From Arthrobacter sp. Bi83 (GTDB taxonomy: Bacteria; Actinomycetota; Actinomycetes; Actinomycetales; Micrococcaceae): 64,000 bases of DNA. The stretch lies in contig NZ_CAKKLY010000008.1 in the NCBI RefSeq assembly GCF_918698095.1, forward strand, positions 37,128 through 101,127. The letters run 5' to 3'. The position numbers and the translations under genes were made by a program. Positions 43,745 to 52,853 of this stretch are shown piece after piece. Every line of letters starts with the position of its first letter. The stretch's first letter is position 1. The notes under the pieces are model-generated. The model had not been told where the DNA came from. It worked only from the letters and a program-made list of their open reading frames with translations, and ran no database searches.

Positions 43745-45652
43745 TCAACCGGCGCCGTTGGCGTCCGCCGGCCGCAGGGCTGCCATCAGCTGGTCCAGCA
43801 CCCCGGCGTCCTCGATGGTGGAGGGAACAACGTACTCCTCGCCGTCGGCGATTTGCCGCATGGTCTTGCGCAGGATCTTCCCCGACCGGGTCTTGGGCAG
43901 CGCCTCCACCACCGCGACGTTCTTGAAATCGGCCACCGCCCCGATTTCCCGCCGGACGAGCGCGATGAGCTCCCGTTCGAGAACCGGCACCGACAGGTCC
44001 ACGCCCGACTTCAGCACCACGTATCCGCTGGCACGCTGGCCCTTCAGCGGATCGGCGACGCCGATGACGGCGCATTCGGCCACTGCAGGGTGCTGTCCGA
44101 TGGCCTGCTCCATGGAGCCGGTGGACAGCCTGTGTCCGGCGACGTTGATGACGTCATCGGTCCGCCCCATCACGAAGAGATACCCGTCCCCGTCGCGGTA
44201 ACCCGAGTCGCCGGTGGCATAGCAGCCCTCGAATGCCTGGAGGTACGACGAGATGTACCGGTCGTCGTCGCCCCACAGCGTCGTCAGGGTGCCCGGGGGC
44301 AACGGAAGCCTAAGCACGATGTTTCCTTCGGTTCCGGCGTCGACTTCCGCGCCGGAACTGTCCACGATGCCAAGGTTGAAGCCTGGCATCGCCACCGTGG
44401 GTGAGCCCGGCTTGATGGGGAGGGAGTCCAGTCCGCGCGGGTTTGCGCAAATGGCCCAGCCCGTTTCCGTCTGCCACCAGTGGTCCACCACAGGCACCCC
44501 CAGGATACGCGCAGCCCAGTGATAGGTGTCGGTGTCCAGGCGCTCGCCGGCGGCGAACAGGGTCTTCAGGCTGGAGGTGTCGTAGCGGGCCAGCAGCGCG
44601 GCCTCAGGATCCGCCTTGCGGATGGCACGCAGGGCGGTGGGCGCGGTGAAGAGAACATTGACCTTGTAGTCCTCGATAACCCGCCAGAACGCGCCGGCAT
44701 CGGGAGTCCCCACCGGTTTGCCCTCGTACAGAACGGTTGTGGCGCCGGCCAGGAGCGGGCCGTACACAATGTAGGAATGTCCCACGACCCAGCCGACGTC
44801 GGACGCCGTCCACATCACGTCACCGGGCCCGACGTCGTAAATGTTTTCCATGGTCCAGCCGAGGGCCACTGCGTGGCCGCCGTTGTCCCGGACCACTCCC
44901 TTGGGGCTTCCCGTAGTGCCTGAGGTGTACAGGATGTAGAGCGGATCCGTGGCGCTGACATCCACCGGCGCAGCGGCTGCTGCCCCGGCCATTTGCTCGT
45001 CCCAGTCCAGCCAGCCAGCGAAGTCGGCGCGTTGAGCCGCGAAGCCGTCCCGTTCCTTGACCAGGACCCGGGTGCCTTCCGCGCCTGCGAGCGCGAGGGC
45101 CTCCGCCACTGCGGGCAGGTACTCCACGCGGCGGGACGGCTCGATTCCGCCGGAGGCGGTTACCACGGCCATGGGGGCGGCGTCGCAGATGCGCGCGGCC
45201 AGTTCCTTGGGCGCGAACCCGCCGAACACCACGGAATGGATGGCACCGAGACGCGCGGTTGCCAGCATGGCGATGGCTGCTTCGGGAATCATGGGCATGT
45301 AGATCACCACCCGGTCCCCCTTGCCCACGCCCTGCGCCCTCAGGACCCCGGCGAACCTGGCCACGAGATCGGTGAGCTCCGCGTAGCTGTACCGTTGCTT
45401 GGCGCCAAGCACGGCGGAGTCGTAGATCAGTGCGTCCTGGTCTCCGCGGCCCGCCTGGACGTGCCGGTCCAGCGCATTGAAGGCTGTGTTAAGGACGCCG
45501 TCCGGGTACCAGCTATAGAGCGGAGCACGGGCGCTGTCCACGGCCTGGTGCGGAGCCTGCGACCAGGACACCCGCCCTGCGGCCTCCAGCCAGAATTTGT
45601 CGGGCGTGGTGAGGCTGCGGTCGTAGGCGTCGCGGTAGCTGTTGGTGACCAT
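43745..45652 (-). CDS. prpE: Propionyl-CoA synthetase (acetyl-CoA synthetase family)
   Basis: Activates propionate to propionyl-CoA through an acyl-adenylate. It has 635 residues, close to PrpE rather than to the longer Acs. The signature is YILYTSGTTGSPKGVVRDNG, followed by DVGWVVGHSYIVYGPLLAGA, the DSGYRDGDGYLFVMGRTDDV segment and the acetylatable lysine motif KTRSGKILRKTMR. ATG 45652 follows CAGGAAC. It is divergent from gntR-prpDBC, with two operator-like sites between (separate entry). The preference for propionate over acetate is inferred mainly from this context. Confidence 0.88.
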   Translation of the reverse strand: MVTNSYRDAYDRSLTTPDKFWLEAAGRVSWSQAPHQAVDSARAPLYSWYPDGVLNTAFNALDRHVQAGRGDQDALIYDSAVLGAKQRYSYAELTDLVARFAGVLRAQGVGKGDRVVIYMPMIPEAAIAMLATARLGAIHSVVFGGFAPKELAARICDAAPMAVVTASGGIEPSRRVEYLPAVAEALALAGAEGTRVLVKERDGFAAQRADFAGWLDWDEQMAGAAAAAPVDVSATDPLYILYTSGTTGSPKGVVRDNGGHAVALGWTMENIYDVGPGDVMWTASDVGWVVGHSYIVYGPLLAGATTVLYEGKPVGTPDAGAFWRVIEDYKVNVLFTAPTALRAIRKADPEAALLARYDTSSLKTLFAAGERLDTDTYHWAARILGVPVVDHWWQTETGWAICANPRGLDSLPIKPGSPTVAMPGFNLGIVDSSGAEVDAGTEGNIVLRLPLPPGTLTTLWGDDDRYISSYLQAFEGCYATGDSGYRDGDGYLFVMGRTDDVINVAGHRLSTGSMEQAIGQHPAVAECAVIGVADPLKGQRASGYVVLKSGVDLSVPVLERELIALVRREIGAVADFKNVAVVEALPKTRSGKILRKTMRQIADGEEYVVPSTIEDAGVLDQLMAALRPADANGAG

Positions 45653-45721
45653 GAAGAGTTCCTGTCCACTACGTTGTGTTGCGCCCATGCTATCCCCGAC
45701 ACAGGTCCGCAAACAAGGGCT

Positions 45722-45793
45722 GTGTATACATAACGGATGATCTTCTGCCATTTTCACCAAATTACTGGGCTGGATGGGGTTTTATGTATACAC
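45722..45793. promoter_or_regulatory. Pair of inverted GTGTATACATAA operators between prpE and gntR
   Basis: GTGTATACATAA occurs on the plus strand at 45722-45733 and on the minus strand at 45782-45793. Each contains the perfect palindrome TGTATACA, typical for GntR/FadR-family operators. The palindrome centres are 62 bp apart, about six helical turns. They lie 70 bp upstream of prpE and 31 bp upstream of gntR, so the GntR protein probably controls both directions. Confidence 0.7.
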
Positions 45794-45823
45794 TCAACAG
45801 GACTACCAACGAAGGGAGGCCGG

Positions 45824-46465
45824 ATGCGCGCCAGCGACAGAGCCTATGCGGCACTGCGCGACGACATCATCGAATGGCGCCTCCGCCCCGGTACCGTCCT
45901 CCCTGAAGTCGAGCAGTCCGAACGCCTCGGCGTCTCGCGGACACCGCTGCGGGAAGCGCTGAGCCGCCTCACCGCGGAAGGGCTCACGACGACGGCCGGC
46001 GGCCGCGGCGTCGTCGTCACCGACATCTCACTGGAGGACATCGACGAACTGTTCGAACTCCGCGAAACGCTCGAAGGAAAGGCCGCCGCTCTGGCGGCAG
46101 AGCGAGGTGATGCCGCCGTTTTCCTGCAGCTGCAGCGCGAGCTTCTCGAAGCGCCCGCGCTCATTAGCGCCATTGATCCGGCCCGCCACGAGTACTACGA
46201 GCTCGTGGCCCGTCTCGATTCGGCGATCGACGCCGCCATTTCCAACTCCTACCTGGCGCAGGCCATGCGGAGCCTGCGCGTGCACCTGGTCCGGGTCCGC
46301 CGGCTCGCCGCCGACGACTACGCGCGGCTAACAGCCGCCGCTGCCGAACACGCCGCCATCGCCGAGGCGATAGCAGCCGGCAACCCGCGGCTTGCCCAGG
46401 CCGCCACCACCATGCACCTGCACCGCAGCCTCTCCCACGTCAAAGCCACCCATACACCTCAATAA
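45824..46465 (+). CDS. GntR-family (FCD-type) regulator of the prp genes
   Basis: A 213-residue regulator. The winged helix reads DIIEWRLRPGTVLPEVEQSE and RLGVSRTPLREALSRLTAEG; the C-terminal FCD ligand domain is all-helical with DELFELRETLEGKAAALAAE and metal-site histidines in the last third. ATG 45824 has AAGGGAGG seven bases upstream. It is the first gene of a run gntR-prpD-prpB-prpC with short gaps. It likely senses a methylcitrate-cycle intermediate; the ligand cannot be read from sequence. Related actinobacterial regulators are named differently, so no symbol is given. Confidence 0.88.
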   Translation: MRASDRAYAALRDDIIEWRLRPGTVLPEVEQSERLGVSRTPLREALSRLTAEGLTTTAGGRGVVVTDISLEDIDELFELRETLEGKAAALAAERGDAAVFLQLQRELLEAPALISAIDPARHEYYELVARLDSAIDAAISNSYLAQAMRSLRVHLVRVRRLAADDYARLTAAAAEHAAIAEAIAAGNPRLAQAATTMHLHRSLSHVKATHTPQ

Positions 46466-46477
46466 CAAGGAGCCCCC

Positions 46478-47998
46478 ATGGTCAAGGAACACCACGTCCG
46501 CGTGTACAAAAGCGAGGAAAACCTCCCCCGGGAAGACCAGCTCGCCCATAAAATCGCCGTGGTGGCGGCCGACCCCGTGCCTGTCACGGACGACGTCACC
46601 GACATGGTGATCAACCGCATCATCGACAACGCCTCTGTAGCCATTGCCTCGCTGAACCGCGCCCCGATCATCGCCGCGCGGGCACAGGCCCTGACCCATG
46701 GCCCCTCGACCAACGGCAAGGGCTCGAAGGTCTTTGGCATCGGCGAGCGCGTTTCCCCCGAATGGGCCGCGTGGGCCAACGGCGTGGCTGTCCGGGAGCT
46801 GGATTACCACGACACCTTCCTGGCTGCCGACTACTCCCACCCCGGCGACAACATCCCGCCGATCCTCGCCGTCGCCCAGCACGTGGGCTCCAACGGAGCG
46901 GACCTGATCCGCGGGATTGCGACCGGCTACGAGGTCCAGGTCAATCTGGTCAAGGCCATCTGCCTGCACAAGCACAAGATCGACCACGTGGCGCATCTCG
47001 GCCCGTCCGCCGCTGCCGGCATCGGCACGTTGCTGGGGCTCGACGTCGAAACCATCTTCCAGTCAGTGGGGCAGGCGCTGCACACCACCACGGCAACGCG
47101 GCAGTCGCGCAAGGGCGAGATCTCCACCTGGAAGGCCCACGCCCCCGCGTTTGCCGGCAAGATGGCCGTCGAATCCGCGGACCGCGCCATGCGTGGCCAG
47201 ACCTCCCCCGTGCCGATCTACGAAGGCGAAGACGGCGTCATCGCCTGGATGCTCGACGGCCCGGACGCCTCCTACAGCGTCCCGCTGCCCGAAGCCGGTG
47301 AGGCCAAGCGGGCCATCCTGGACACCTACACCAAGGAGCACTCCGCCGAATACCAGGCCCAGGCCTGGATCGACCTCGCCCGGAAACTCCACGGCGAACA
47401 CCCCGAGGTCACCGACCCCGCAAACGTGAAGTCGGTCCTGATCAAGACCAGCCACCACACGCACTACGTGATCGGCTCCGGCGCGAACGATCCGCAGAAG
47501 TACAGCCCCACTGCCAGCCGCGAAACGCTGGACCACTCCATTCCTTACATCTTCACCGTTGCACTGCAGGACGGCGCCTGGCACCACGTGGACTCCTACG
47601 CCCCCGAACGCGCCGCCCGGCCCGACACCGTGGAGCTGTGGCACAAGGTCACCACGGTGGAGGATCCCGAATGGACCCGCCGGTACCACTCCCTGGACAT
47701 CAACGAGAAGGCATTCGGCGGTTCCGTGGAGATCACGCTGGCCGACGGCACCGTCATCACCGACGAGATCGCCGTGGCGGACGCGCACCCACTGGGCGCC
47801 CGGCCGTTCGCCCGCAAGCAGTACGTGAACAAGTTCCGCACCCTCGCAGCCGGTTTGGTGGAGGACGAGGAGATCGAGCGGTTCCTCGACGCCGCTGCCC
47901 GGCTTCCGCAGCTGGCCGCCGGCGAGCTTGACCAGCTGAACATTACCGCCGCACCCGGCGTCATCGACCTCTCGGCCGCACCGAAGGGACTGTTCTAA
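46478..47998 (+). CDS. prpD: 2-methylcitrate dehydratase (MmgE/PrpD family)
   Basis: Dehydrates 2-methylcitrate to 2-methylaconitate in propionyl-CoA breakdown. It has 506 residues, the normal PrpD size. Conserved segments include [20 protein letters not shown], then [40 protein letters not shown] and [23 protein letters not shown] 46478 has AAGGAG upstream; it lies 12 bp after gntR, and its stop abuts the prpB start. No aconitase or PrpF is adjacent, so hydration of methylaconitate must use enzymes elsewhere. Confidence 0.95.
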   Translation: MVKEHHVRVYKSEENLPREDQLAHKIAVVAADPVPVTDDVTDMVINRIIDNASVAIASLNRAPIIAARAQALTHGPSTNGKGSKVFGIGERVSPEWAAWANGVAVRELDYHDTFLAADYSHPGDNIPPILAVAQHVGSNGADLIRGIATGYEVQVNLVKAICLHKHKIDHVAHLGPSAAAGIGTLLGLDVETIFQSVGQALHTTTATRQSRKGEISTWKAHAPAFAGKMAVESADRAMRGQTSPVPIYEGEDGVIAWMLDGPDASYSVPLPEAGEAKRAILDTYTKEHSAEYQAQAWIDLARKLHGEHPEVTDPANVKSVLIKTSHHTHYVIGSGANDPQKYSPTASRETLDHSIPYIFTVALQDGAWHHVDSYAPERAARPDTVELWHKVTTVEDPEWTRRYHSLDINEKAFGGSVEITLADGTVITDEIAVADAHPLGARPFARKQYVNKFRTLAAGLVEDEEIERFLDAAARLPQLAAGELDQLNITAAPGVIDLSAAPKGLF

Positions 47999-48904
47999 AT
48001 GCTGTACTCCAAGATCACACCGGAGCAGAAGCGGATCCGCTTCCGTGAACTGCTGGCTTCAGGGACCGTCCAGCAGTTCCCAGGCGCCTTCAATCCCCTT
48101 TCCGCCCGGCTGATCGAGGAGAAAGGCTTCGCCGGCGTCTACATTTCCGGCGCCGTCCTGGCCAACGACCTCGGACTTCCCGACATCGGCCTCACCACAC
48201 TCACCGAAGTGGCAACCCGAGCGGGACAGATCGCCCGCATGACCGACCTGCCCTCCATCGTCGACGCGGACACCGGGTTCGGTGAGCCCATGAACGTCGC
48301 CCGCAGTGTCCAGGAACTGGAGAACGCCGGCCTGGCCGGCTGCCACATCGAGGACCAGTTCAACCCCAAGCGCTGCGGCCACCTGGACGGCAAGAACGTG
48401 GTGGACCTGGATACGGCCACCAAGCGCATCCGGGCCGCTGCGGACGCCCGGCGCGATGAGAACTTCCTGATAATGGCCCGCACGGACATCCGGGCGGTGG
48501 ACGGGCTGGAGGCCGCCAAGGACCGTGCCCGCGCCCTGGTCGAGGCCGGCGCCGACGCCATCTTCCCGGAAGCGATGAAGGACCTGAGCGAATTCCGTGC
48601 CATCCGCGACGCCGTGGACGTGCCGATCCTGGCCAACATGACCGAGTTCGGGAAAAGCGCGCTGTTCACCGTGGACGAGCTGCAGGGTGTGGGCGTGAAC
48701 ATGGTGATATATCCGGTCACCCTGCTCCGTAGTGCCATGGGCGCTGCGGAGCGTACGCTGGAATCGATCAGGGCCGACGGAACGCAGGAGGCACAGGTAG
48801 GAAGCATGCTGACCCGCGCGCGGCTGTACGACCTCGTGGACTACGAGGCCTACAACCGCTTTGACACCGGCGTCTTCAATTTCCGGATCCCCGGAACCGA
48901 CTGA
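47999..48904 (+). CDS. prpB: 2-methylisocitrate lyase
   Basis: Cleaves 2-methylisocitrate to pyruvate and succinate. It has 301 residues of the PEP mutase/isocitrate lyase superfamily. The catalytic motif KRCGH is in EDQFNPKRCGHLDGKNVV; ISGAVLANDLGLPDIGLTTL and VDADTGFGEP form the metal and substrate sites. The ATG follows the prpD stop directly (TAAATG). Mycobacterium tuberculosis lacks a separate prpB; here the cycle is complete with it. Confidence 0.95.
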   Translation: MLYSKITPEQKRIRFRELLASGTVQQFPGAFNPLSARLIEEKGFAGVYISGAVLANDLGLPDIGLTTLTEVATRAGQIARMTDLPSIVDADTGFGEPMNVARSVQELENAGLAGCHIEDQFNPKRCGHLDGKNVVDLDTATKRIRAAADARRDENFLIMARTDIRAVDGLEAAKDRARALVEAGADAIFPEAMKDLSEFRAIRDAVDVPILANMTEFGKSALFTVDELQGVGVNMVIYPVTLLRSAMGAAERTLESIRADGTQEAQVGSMLTRARLYDLVDYEAYNRFDTGVFNFRIPGTD

Positions 48905-48925
48905 CGCGCAACCCACACCCGGACC

Positions 48926-48945
48926 ACCGGCCCCGGACGGCCGGT
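48926..48945 (+). other. Intercistronic hairpin between prpB and prpC
   Basis: A perfect 7-bp inverted repeat ACCGGCC / GGCCGGT with a 6-base loop, 21 bp after prpB and 31 bp before prpC. Without a T-run it is more likely an mRNA-processing or stability element than a terminator. Confidence 0.4.
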
Positions 48946-48976
48946 AAATCAGACGCAAGGAACGAAGGAGTTCAGC

Positions 48977-50116
48977 ATGGCTGAAGAAGAGATCAAAAAG
49001 GGCCTCGCCGGCGTCGTGGTGGATTACACCGCCGTCTCCAAGGTCAACTCGGACACGAACTCGCTGCTGTACCGGGGCTATCCGGTCCAGGAACTCGCAG
49101 CAAGATGCAGCTTCGAGGAGGTCGCGTACCTGCTCTGGAACGGCGAGCTACCGGATGCCGGGCAGCTGGCTGCGTTCACGGCCCGGGAGCGCGCCGGCCG
49201 CCCCTTGGATCCCGTGGTGAAGCAGGTGGTCGACACTTTGCCGGTCACGGCGCATCCCATGGATGTTTGCCGGACGGCTGCCTCCGTGATGGGCGCGCGC
49301 CATGAACTTGCCGAGGACTCCTCCCGGGAGGCCAACATGGCCAAGGCCGTGGACCTGTTCGCGGCCATGCCCGCCGTCGTTGCCTATGACCAGCGGCGCC
49401 GGCGCGGGCAGGAACTCGTGGAACCCCGCGATGACCTTGGCTACTCCGCCAATTTCCTGTGGATGGCCTTCGGTGAGGACGCCGTGGCGGAGGTCGTTGA
49501 AGCCTTCAACGTCTCGATGATTCTCTACGCCGAGCATTCCTTCAACGCCTCCACGTTTACGGCGCGCGTCATTACATCCACCCTGGCTGATCTGCACTCG
49601 GCGGTGACCGGCGCGATCGGTGCACTGAAAGGTCCGCTGCACGGCGGTGCCAACGAAGCCGTCATGCACACCTTCGACGAGATCGGCATCAGGTCCGAGG
49701 AATCCCTTGAGGAGGCCGCGGCCAGGGCCAAGGCCTGGATGGAAGACGCACTGGCCCAGAAAAAGAAGGTGATGGGCTTCGGGCACCGCGTCTACAAGCA
49801 CGGCGACTCCCGCGTGCCCACCATGAAGGCTGCCCTGGACAAGATGATCGCGCACTACGGCCGTCCCGAGCTGCTGGGGCTGTACAACGGGCTCGAGTCC
49901 GCGATGGATGAGGCCAAGGGCATCAAGCCGAACCTGGACTACCCGGCCGGCCCCACCTACCACCTGATGGGCTTCGACACAGAGATGTTCACGCCGCTGT
50001 TCGTTGCCAGCCGGATCACCGGCTGGACTGCCCACATCATGGAACAGGCCGCTTCCAACTCGCTGATCCGTCCCCTGAGCGCCTACAACGGCCCGGAGGA
50101 ACGGCACGTCCCGTAG
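48977..50116 (+). CDS. prpC: 2-methylcitrate synthase (citrate synthase family)
   Basis: Condenses propionyl-CoA with oxaloacetate. It has 379 residues, typical of the short PrpC type. Active-site histidines lie in GPLHGGANEAVM and MGFGHRVYKHGDSRVPTMK; the catalytic Asp is in LMGFDTEMFTPLFVASRITG. Position after prpB points to 2-methylcitrate synthase; such enzymes often also accept acetyl-CoA. ATG 48977 has GAAGGAG upstream. Confidence 0.94.
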   Translation: MAEEEIKKGLAGVVVDYTAVSKVNSDTNSLLYRGYPVQELAARCSFEEVAYLLWNGELPDAGQLAAFTARERAGRPLDPVVKQVVDTLPVTAHPMDVCRTAASVMGARHELAEDSSREANMAKAVDLFAAMPAVVAYDQRRRRGQELVEPRDDLGYSANFLWMAFGEDAVAEVVEAFNVSMILYAEHSFNASTFTARVITSTLADLHSAVTGAIGALKGPLHGGANEAVMHTFDEIGIRSEESLEEAAARAKAWMEDALAQKKKVMGFGHRVYKHGDSRVPTMKAALDKMIAHYGRPELLGLYNGLESAMDEAKGIKPNLDYPAGPTYHLMGFDTEMFTPLFVASRITGWTAHIMEQAASNSLIRPLSAYNGPEERHVP

Positions 50117-50138
50117 CTTCGATTCGCCTTCCGAGCGT

Positions 50139-50184
50139 ACGACGCCGGGCCGGTCACCTTTTCGGGTGACCGGCCCGGCGTCGT
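50139..50184. terminator. Strong terminator after prpC
   Basis: A perfect 20-bp stem (ACGACGCCGGGCCGGTCACC with its complement) and 6-base loop TTTTCG, between the convergent prpC and sigma-partner genes. Right end continues TTTC. Confidence 0.8.
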
Positions 50185-50195
50185 TTCAGCAGGCC

Positions 50196-51710
50196 TCAGG
50201 ACGTGATCTGCAGGCTCCGGATCATTGCCTTCAGTTTCAGGTATTCGGGTGTCTCCATGTAGGCCCTGGCCTCTGCCACGCTGGCAAACCGTGGTTCGGA
50301 GGCGTTTTGGACGGCCCGGTCTGCGAAGGACAACATTCCCCGCGGTGTGCCCGTGACCACTGTGTACATCAGGCAGTTGTCCTGCACTGGCCCGCTGGAC
50401 TTGTCCACCAGCCCCACCTGGTAGCTGAGTCCCTTGCCGTCGGACGTCTGGTCCATCACCCGGTAGGAGAACCGGACTGCCCGCTGTGCGGCCCAGTCTG
50501 CTGTCAGAGATGACGAGGCCGTATCAAGCTCAGTTATCTTGTGCGTCCCCTCCGTGCAGGCGCCGCCCAGGCCGCCGGCTGCACCGTGCACGAAATCCGC
50601 CACCGTCTTGCCCGCCCCGTCGGTCACCCGGATTCCCGAGCCCGGGTAGTCAGGCGTTCCGACAGTGACATCCTTCGCGGTCCAGCCCTGCGGCAGAACG
50701 AAGCTGGCCTTCCCGTCCTGGCTGACAAAGCGTGGGCTGATGGCCGTTTTGGCTGGCTGCAGTGCAAGGGAGATCAGCATGCGTTTGACGTCCTGGTACT
50801 CCTGCGTCCCCATGTAGGCCTTGGCCTCGGCAAGGGAATCAAACGTGAGCGGAGCGTCTTTTCCGTCGGCCATGAGCCAGGTGGTGTCGCCAAACTGCGG
50901 GATCGGAACGTTTTCCGGGCCCAGGATACCGTTGTACAAGCCACACGTGGTCGTTTGCGGAGCCAGGTCCTCGTCGGCAAGTGCCAGCGAGCCGTAGACC
51001 TTGTCTCCCTCTATGACGCGGAAGACAAAGGCGGACGGACCTTGGGCGGAATCCTGGCGCTTCCCGGCTTTCTGCGGGATGTCCACGACCACCGAGTCGA
51101 GGGTCTGGTATGGCTTCGGGTCCGGGCACGCTGGACCACCCGCTGAGTCATAGAGCAACCGCAGGGTGGCCTTGGTCTTGCCGGCGGCATTCTTCACTTC
51201 GACTGTGTTGTAGGAACCCCCGTCGATTGTGTGCGGGGCCTCTGACACGCTCCAGCCGGCGGGGTGTTCGAAGGTTGCCTGGCCGGTGGCGTCCGTAAAG
51301 GTGGTCCAAGCAACTGGCGCCGGGACCGGCTTCGGCGGAGGCGTCTCGGTCGCCGTCGTAGTTGCAGGGGTGGTCCGTGTTGCCGTCGGCTTCGCTGTTG
51401 CTGCTGCCGTGGTTTCAGACACGGTGGGCGCAACGGGGCCAGCGGGAGCGGGCGCCGAGGTCAGGGTCCCGAGGTTCGTTGCCACCAGGATGCCGGCCGT
51501 CACCGCTGCAGCGGTCAATGTAAGCACGCCGGCCAGGCGCGCCCGGCGCCTTTTCCGGTCCTCGAACCTCACCACGTCGACCGGCAGGCTGTCGCTGAAC
51601 ATGGGCGCCCCTGCAAGCACTCTGCGCAGGGCCGCGTCAGCGTCGGGCACCTCTGCCGGGTCGTGACGGAGCGGGTCGGTCCCGGAAATCAGATTCTGGA
51701 TCGGATCCAT
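50196..51710 (-). CDS. ECF-sigma-linked membrane protein with duplicated ectodomain
   Basis: Encoded one base after the sigma factor gene, so a probable anti-sigma factor or membrane sensor. It has 504 residues: a cytoplasmic N-terminus of about 57 without the zinc-binding HX3CX2C of ZAS proteins, a helix at about 58-80, a Thr/Pro-rich linker (about 84-134), then two related copies of about 180 residues. Shared elements: ATFEHPAGW and ASFVLPQGW; LAEAKAYMGTQEY and VAEARAYMETPEY. Each copy has two cysteines exactly 61 residues apart (195/256, 385/446), likely disulfides. I do not recognise the domain family. ATG 51710 chosen for spacing to the sigma stop. Confidence 0.75.
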   Translation of the reverse strand: MDPIQNLISGTDPLRHDPAEVPDADAALRRVLAGAPMFSDSLPVDVVRFEDRKRRRARLAGVLTLTAAAVTAGILVATNLGTLTSAPAPAGPVAPTVSETTAAATAKPTATRTTPATTTATETPPPKPVPAPVAWTTFTDATGQATFEHPAGWSVSEAPHTIDGGSYNTVEVKNAAGKTKATLRLLYDSAGGPACPDPKPYQTLDSVVVDIPQKAGKRQDSAQGPSAFVFRVIEGDKVYGSLALADEDLAPQTTTCGLYNGILGPENVPIPQFGDTTWLMADGKDAPLTFDSLAEAKAYMGTQEYQDVKRMLISLALQPAKTAISPRFVSQDGKASFVLPQGWTAKDVTVGTPDYPGSGIRVTDGAGKTVADFVHGAAGGLGGACTEGTHKITELDTASSSLTADWAAQRAVRFSYRVMDQTSDGKGLSYQVGLVDKSSGPVQDNCLMYTVVTGTPRGMLSFADRAVQNASEPRFASVAEARAYMETPEYLKLKAMIRSLQITS

Positions 51711-51711
51711 G

Positions 51712-52221
51712 TCATGCCCCCATCTTCTGCGTGATCGATCCGGCTGCCACCGGCATTTGCTTGCGGAAGGCGGCCCGCGCGCGGTGCAGACGTACCCTCG
51801 CGGCGGATTCGCTGCACTGAAGCACGCCCGCAATCTCCGCCATGCTCAGCTCGTCCCAGTAGGCCAGTTGGAGGATGTCGCGCTCACTCTCACGCAGGGC
51901 GGCCATCGCGTCCTGGACCACGAGGTCCCCGGACTCCCCGCCGGAGCGCAGCTCCGCCGCTGCCCGGAGCTTCTCCTGCAGCGCCAGCAGCCTGTCACGG
52001 CTGCGGTACGCGTTTCCAATCAGATTCCGCGCCACCGTCAACAGCCACGCGATGTCTGTCCGGGGCTCGTCACCCCATTTCTGCCAGACAACACGGAAGA
52101 CGTCTGCTGCGAGCTCTTCAGCAAGCTCTGCCGACTCCACGCGCCGCCGGACGAATCTGTAAACCCGCGGATAGCTTTCCCTGTGAACGGCGACGAACGC
52201 CAGTTCGCGTTCCGATTCCAC
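51712..52221 (-). CDS. ECF RNA polymerase sigma factor
   Basis: A 169-residue group IV sigma factor. Region 2 has SYPRVYRFVRRRVESAELAE and AADVFRVVWQKWGDEPRTDI; region 4 has LAYWDELSMAEIAGVLQCSE, then SAARVRLHRARAAFRKQ. The start is GTG 52221 after TTTTGGGGGATGC. It directly precedes its probable membrane partner. No clear GGAAC/CGTT autoregulatory promoter is visible in the 74 bp upstream, only a short CCTGC-TTG-GCAGG repeat (52250-52262). Confidence 0.92.
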   Translation of the reverse strand: MESERELAFVAVHRESYPRVYRFVRRRVESAELAEELAADVFRVVWQKWGDEPRTDIAWLLTVARNLIGNAYRSRDRLLALQEKLRAAAELRSGGESGDLVVQDAMAALRESERDILQLAYWDELSMAEIAGVLQCSESAARVRLHRARAAFRKQMPVAAGSITQKMGA

Positions 52222-52295
52222 GCATCCCCCAAAACGAATGAAGTAGTGTCCTGCTTGGCAGGCTAACCGTATTGTTTCCGCTCCGGGGCCGGCTG

Positions 52296-52784
52296 TTACA
52301 CACCCCGCGAAGAATATTCAGCGGAGGCCACAGTCTGGTTGTCATCGTTCAGGGTGATGACCGCAGCCACCGCTTCGCCACCCAGCGCGGCGGGGAGCCA
52401 GTGCTCGGCGTCCTGCCACATGCGCTCCAGGGGAAGCGCGGAGACAAGAAACCATTCCGGAATAATTTCTTCACTCTCCACGGGGTCGCCGATCCATCGG
52501 CGCGCGGTAAACAAGCGGGTGGACATGTTCCATTCCGGCCGGGCGGGAAAGACGAATTCGATCAGCCCGGCGTCGCGAAGGTCTTCCTCCAGGACCACCA
52601 TTCCGGCTTCCTCGTGGACCTCACGGCAGGCCGCCTGCGCGTCGGTTTCGCCCTCCTCCACATGGCCGCCCAGGCCCACGATCTTCCCTATCCCGAACCC
52701 GGTCTTCTTAAGACCCAGCAGGACCTCCGGGCCCGCCGCACCGTCGCGAAGCATGAAACAGAGGGTTACGGGTGTCGACGTCAT
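52296..52784 (-). CDS. NUDIX hydrolase, MTH1-like (oxidised nucleotide pyrophosphatase)
   Basis: A 162-residue NUDIX enzyme. The box is complete: GGHVEEGETDAQAACREVHE then EAG. Flanking sequence resembles eukaryotic MTH1/NUDT1 more than bacterial MutT: LLGLKKTGFGIGKI before the box and PVESEEIIPEWF, MWQDAEHWLP after it. In MTH1 the matching MW..D...W residues bind the oxidised base, so sanitising 8-oxo-dGTP or 2-OH-dATP is plausible. ATG 52784 has no Shine-Dalgarno but a TACTGT at leaderless spacing. It is separated from xerD by 69 bp. Confidence 0.88.
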   Translation of the reverse strand: MTSTPVTLCFMLRDGAAGPEVLLGLKKTGFGIGKIVGLGGHVEEGETDAQAACREVHEEAGMVVLEEDLRDAGLIEFVFPARPEWNMSTRLFTARRWIGDPVESEEIIPEWFLVSALPLERMWQDAEHWLPAALGGEAVAAVITLNDDNQTVASAEYSSRGV

Positions 52785-52853
52785 GGATAAACAGTAGCCC
52801 TCGCCCGGTCCGGTCCTGGGCGTCACGTCGGGATGCTGCGTGCGGCCCTACGC

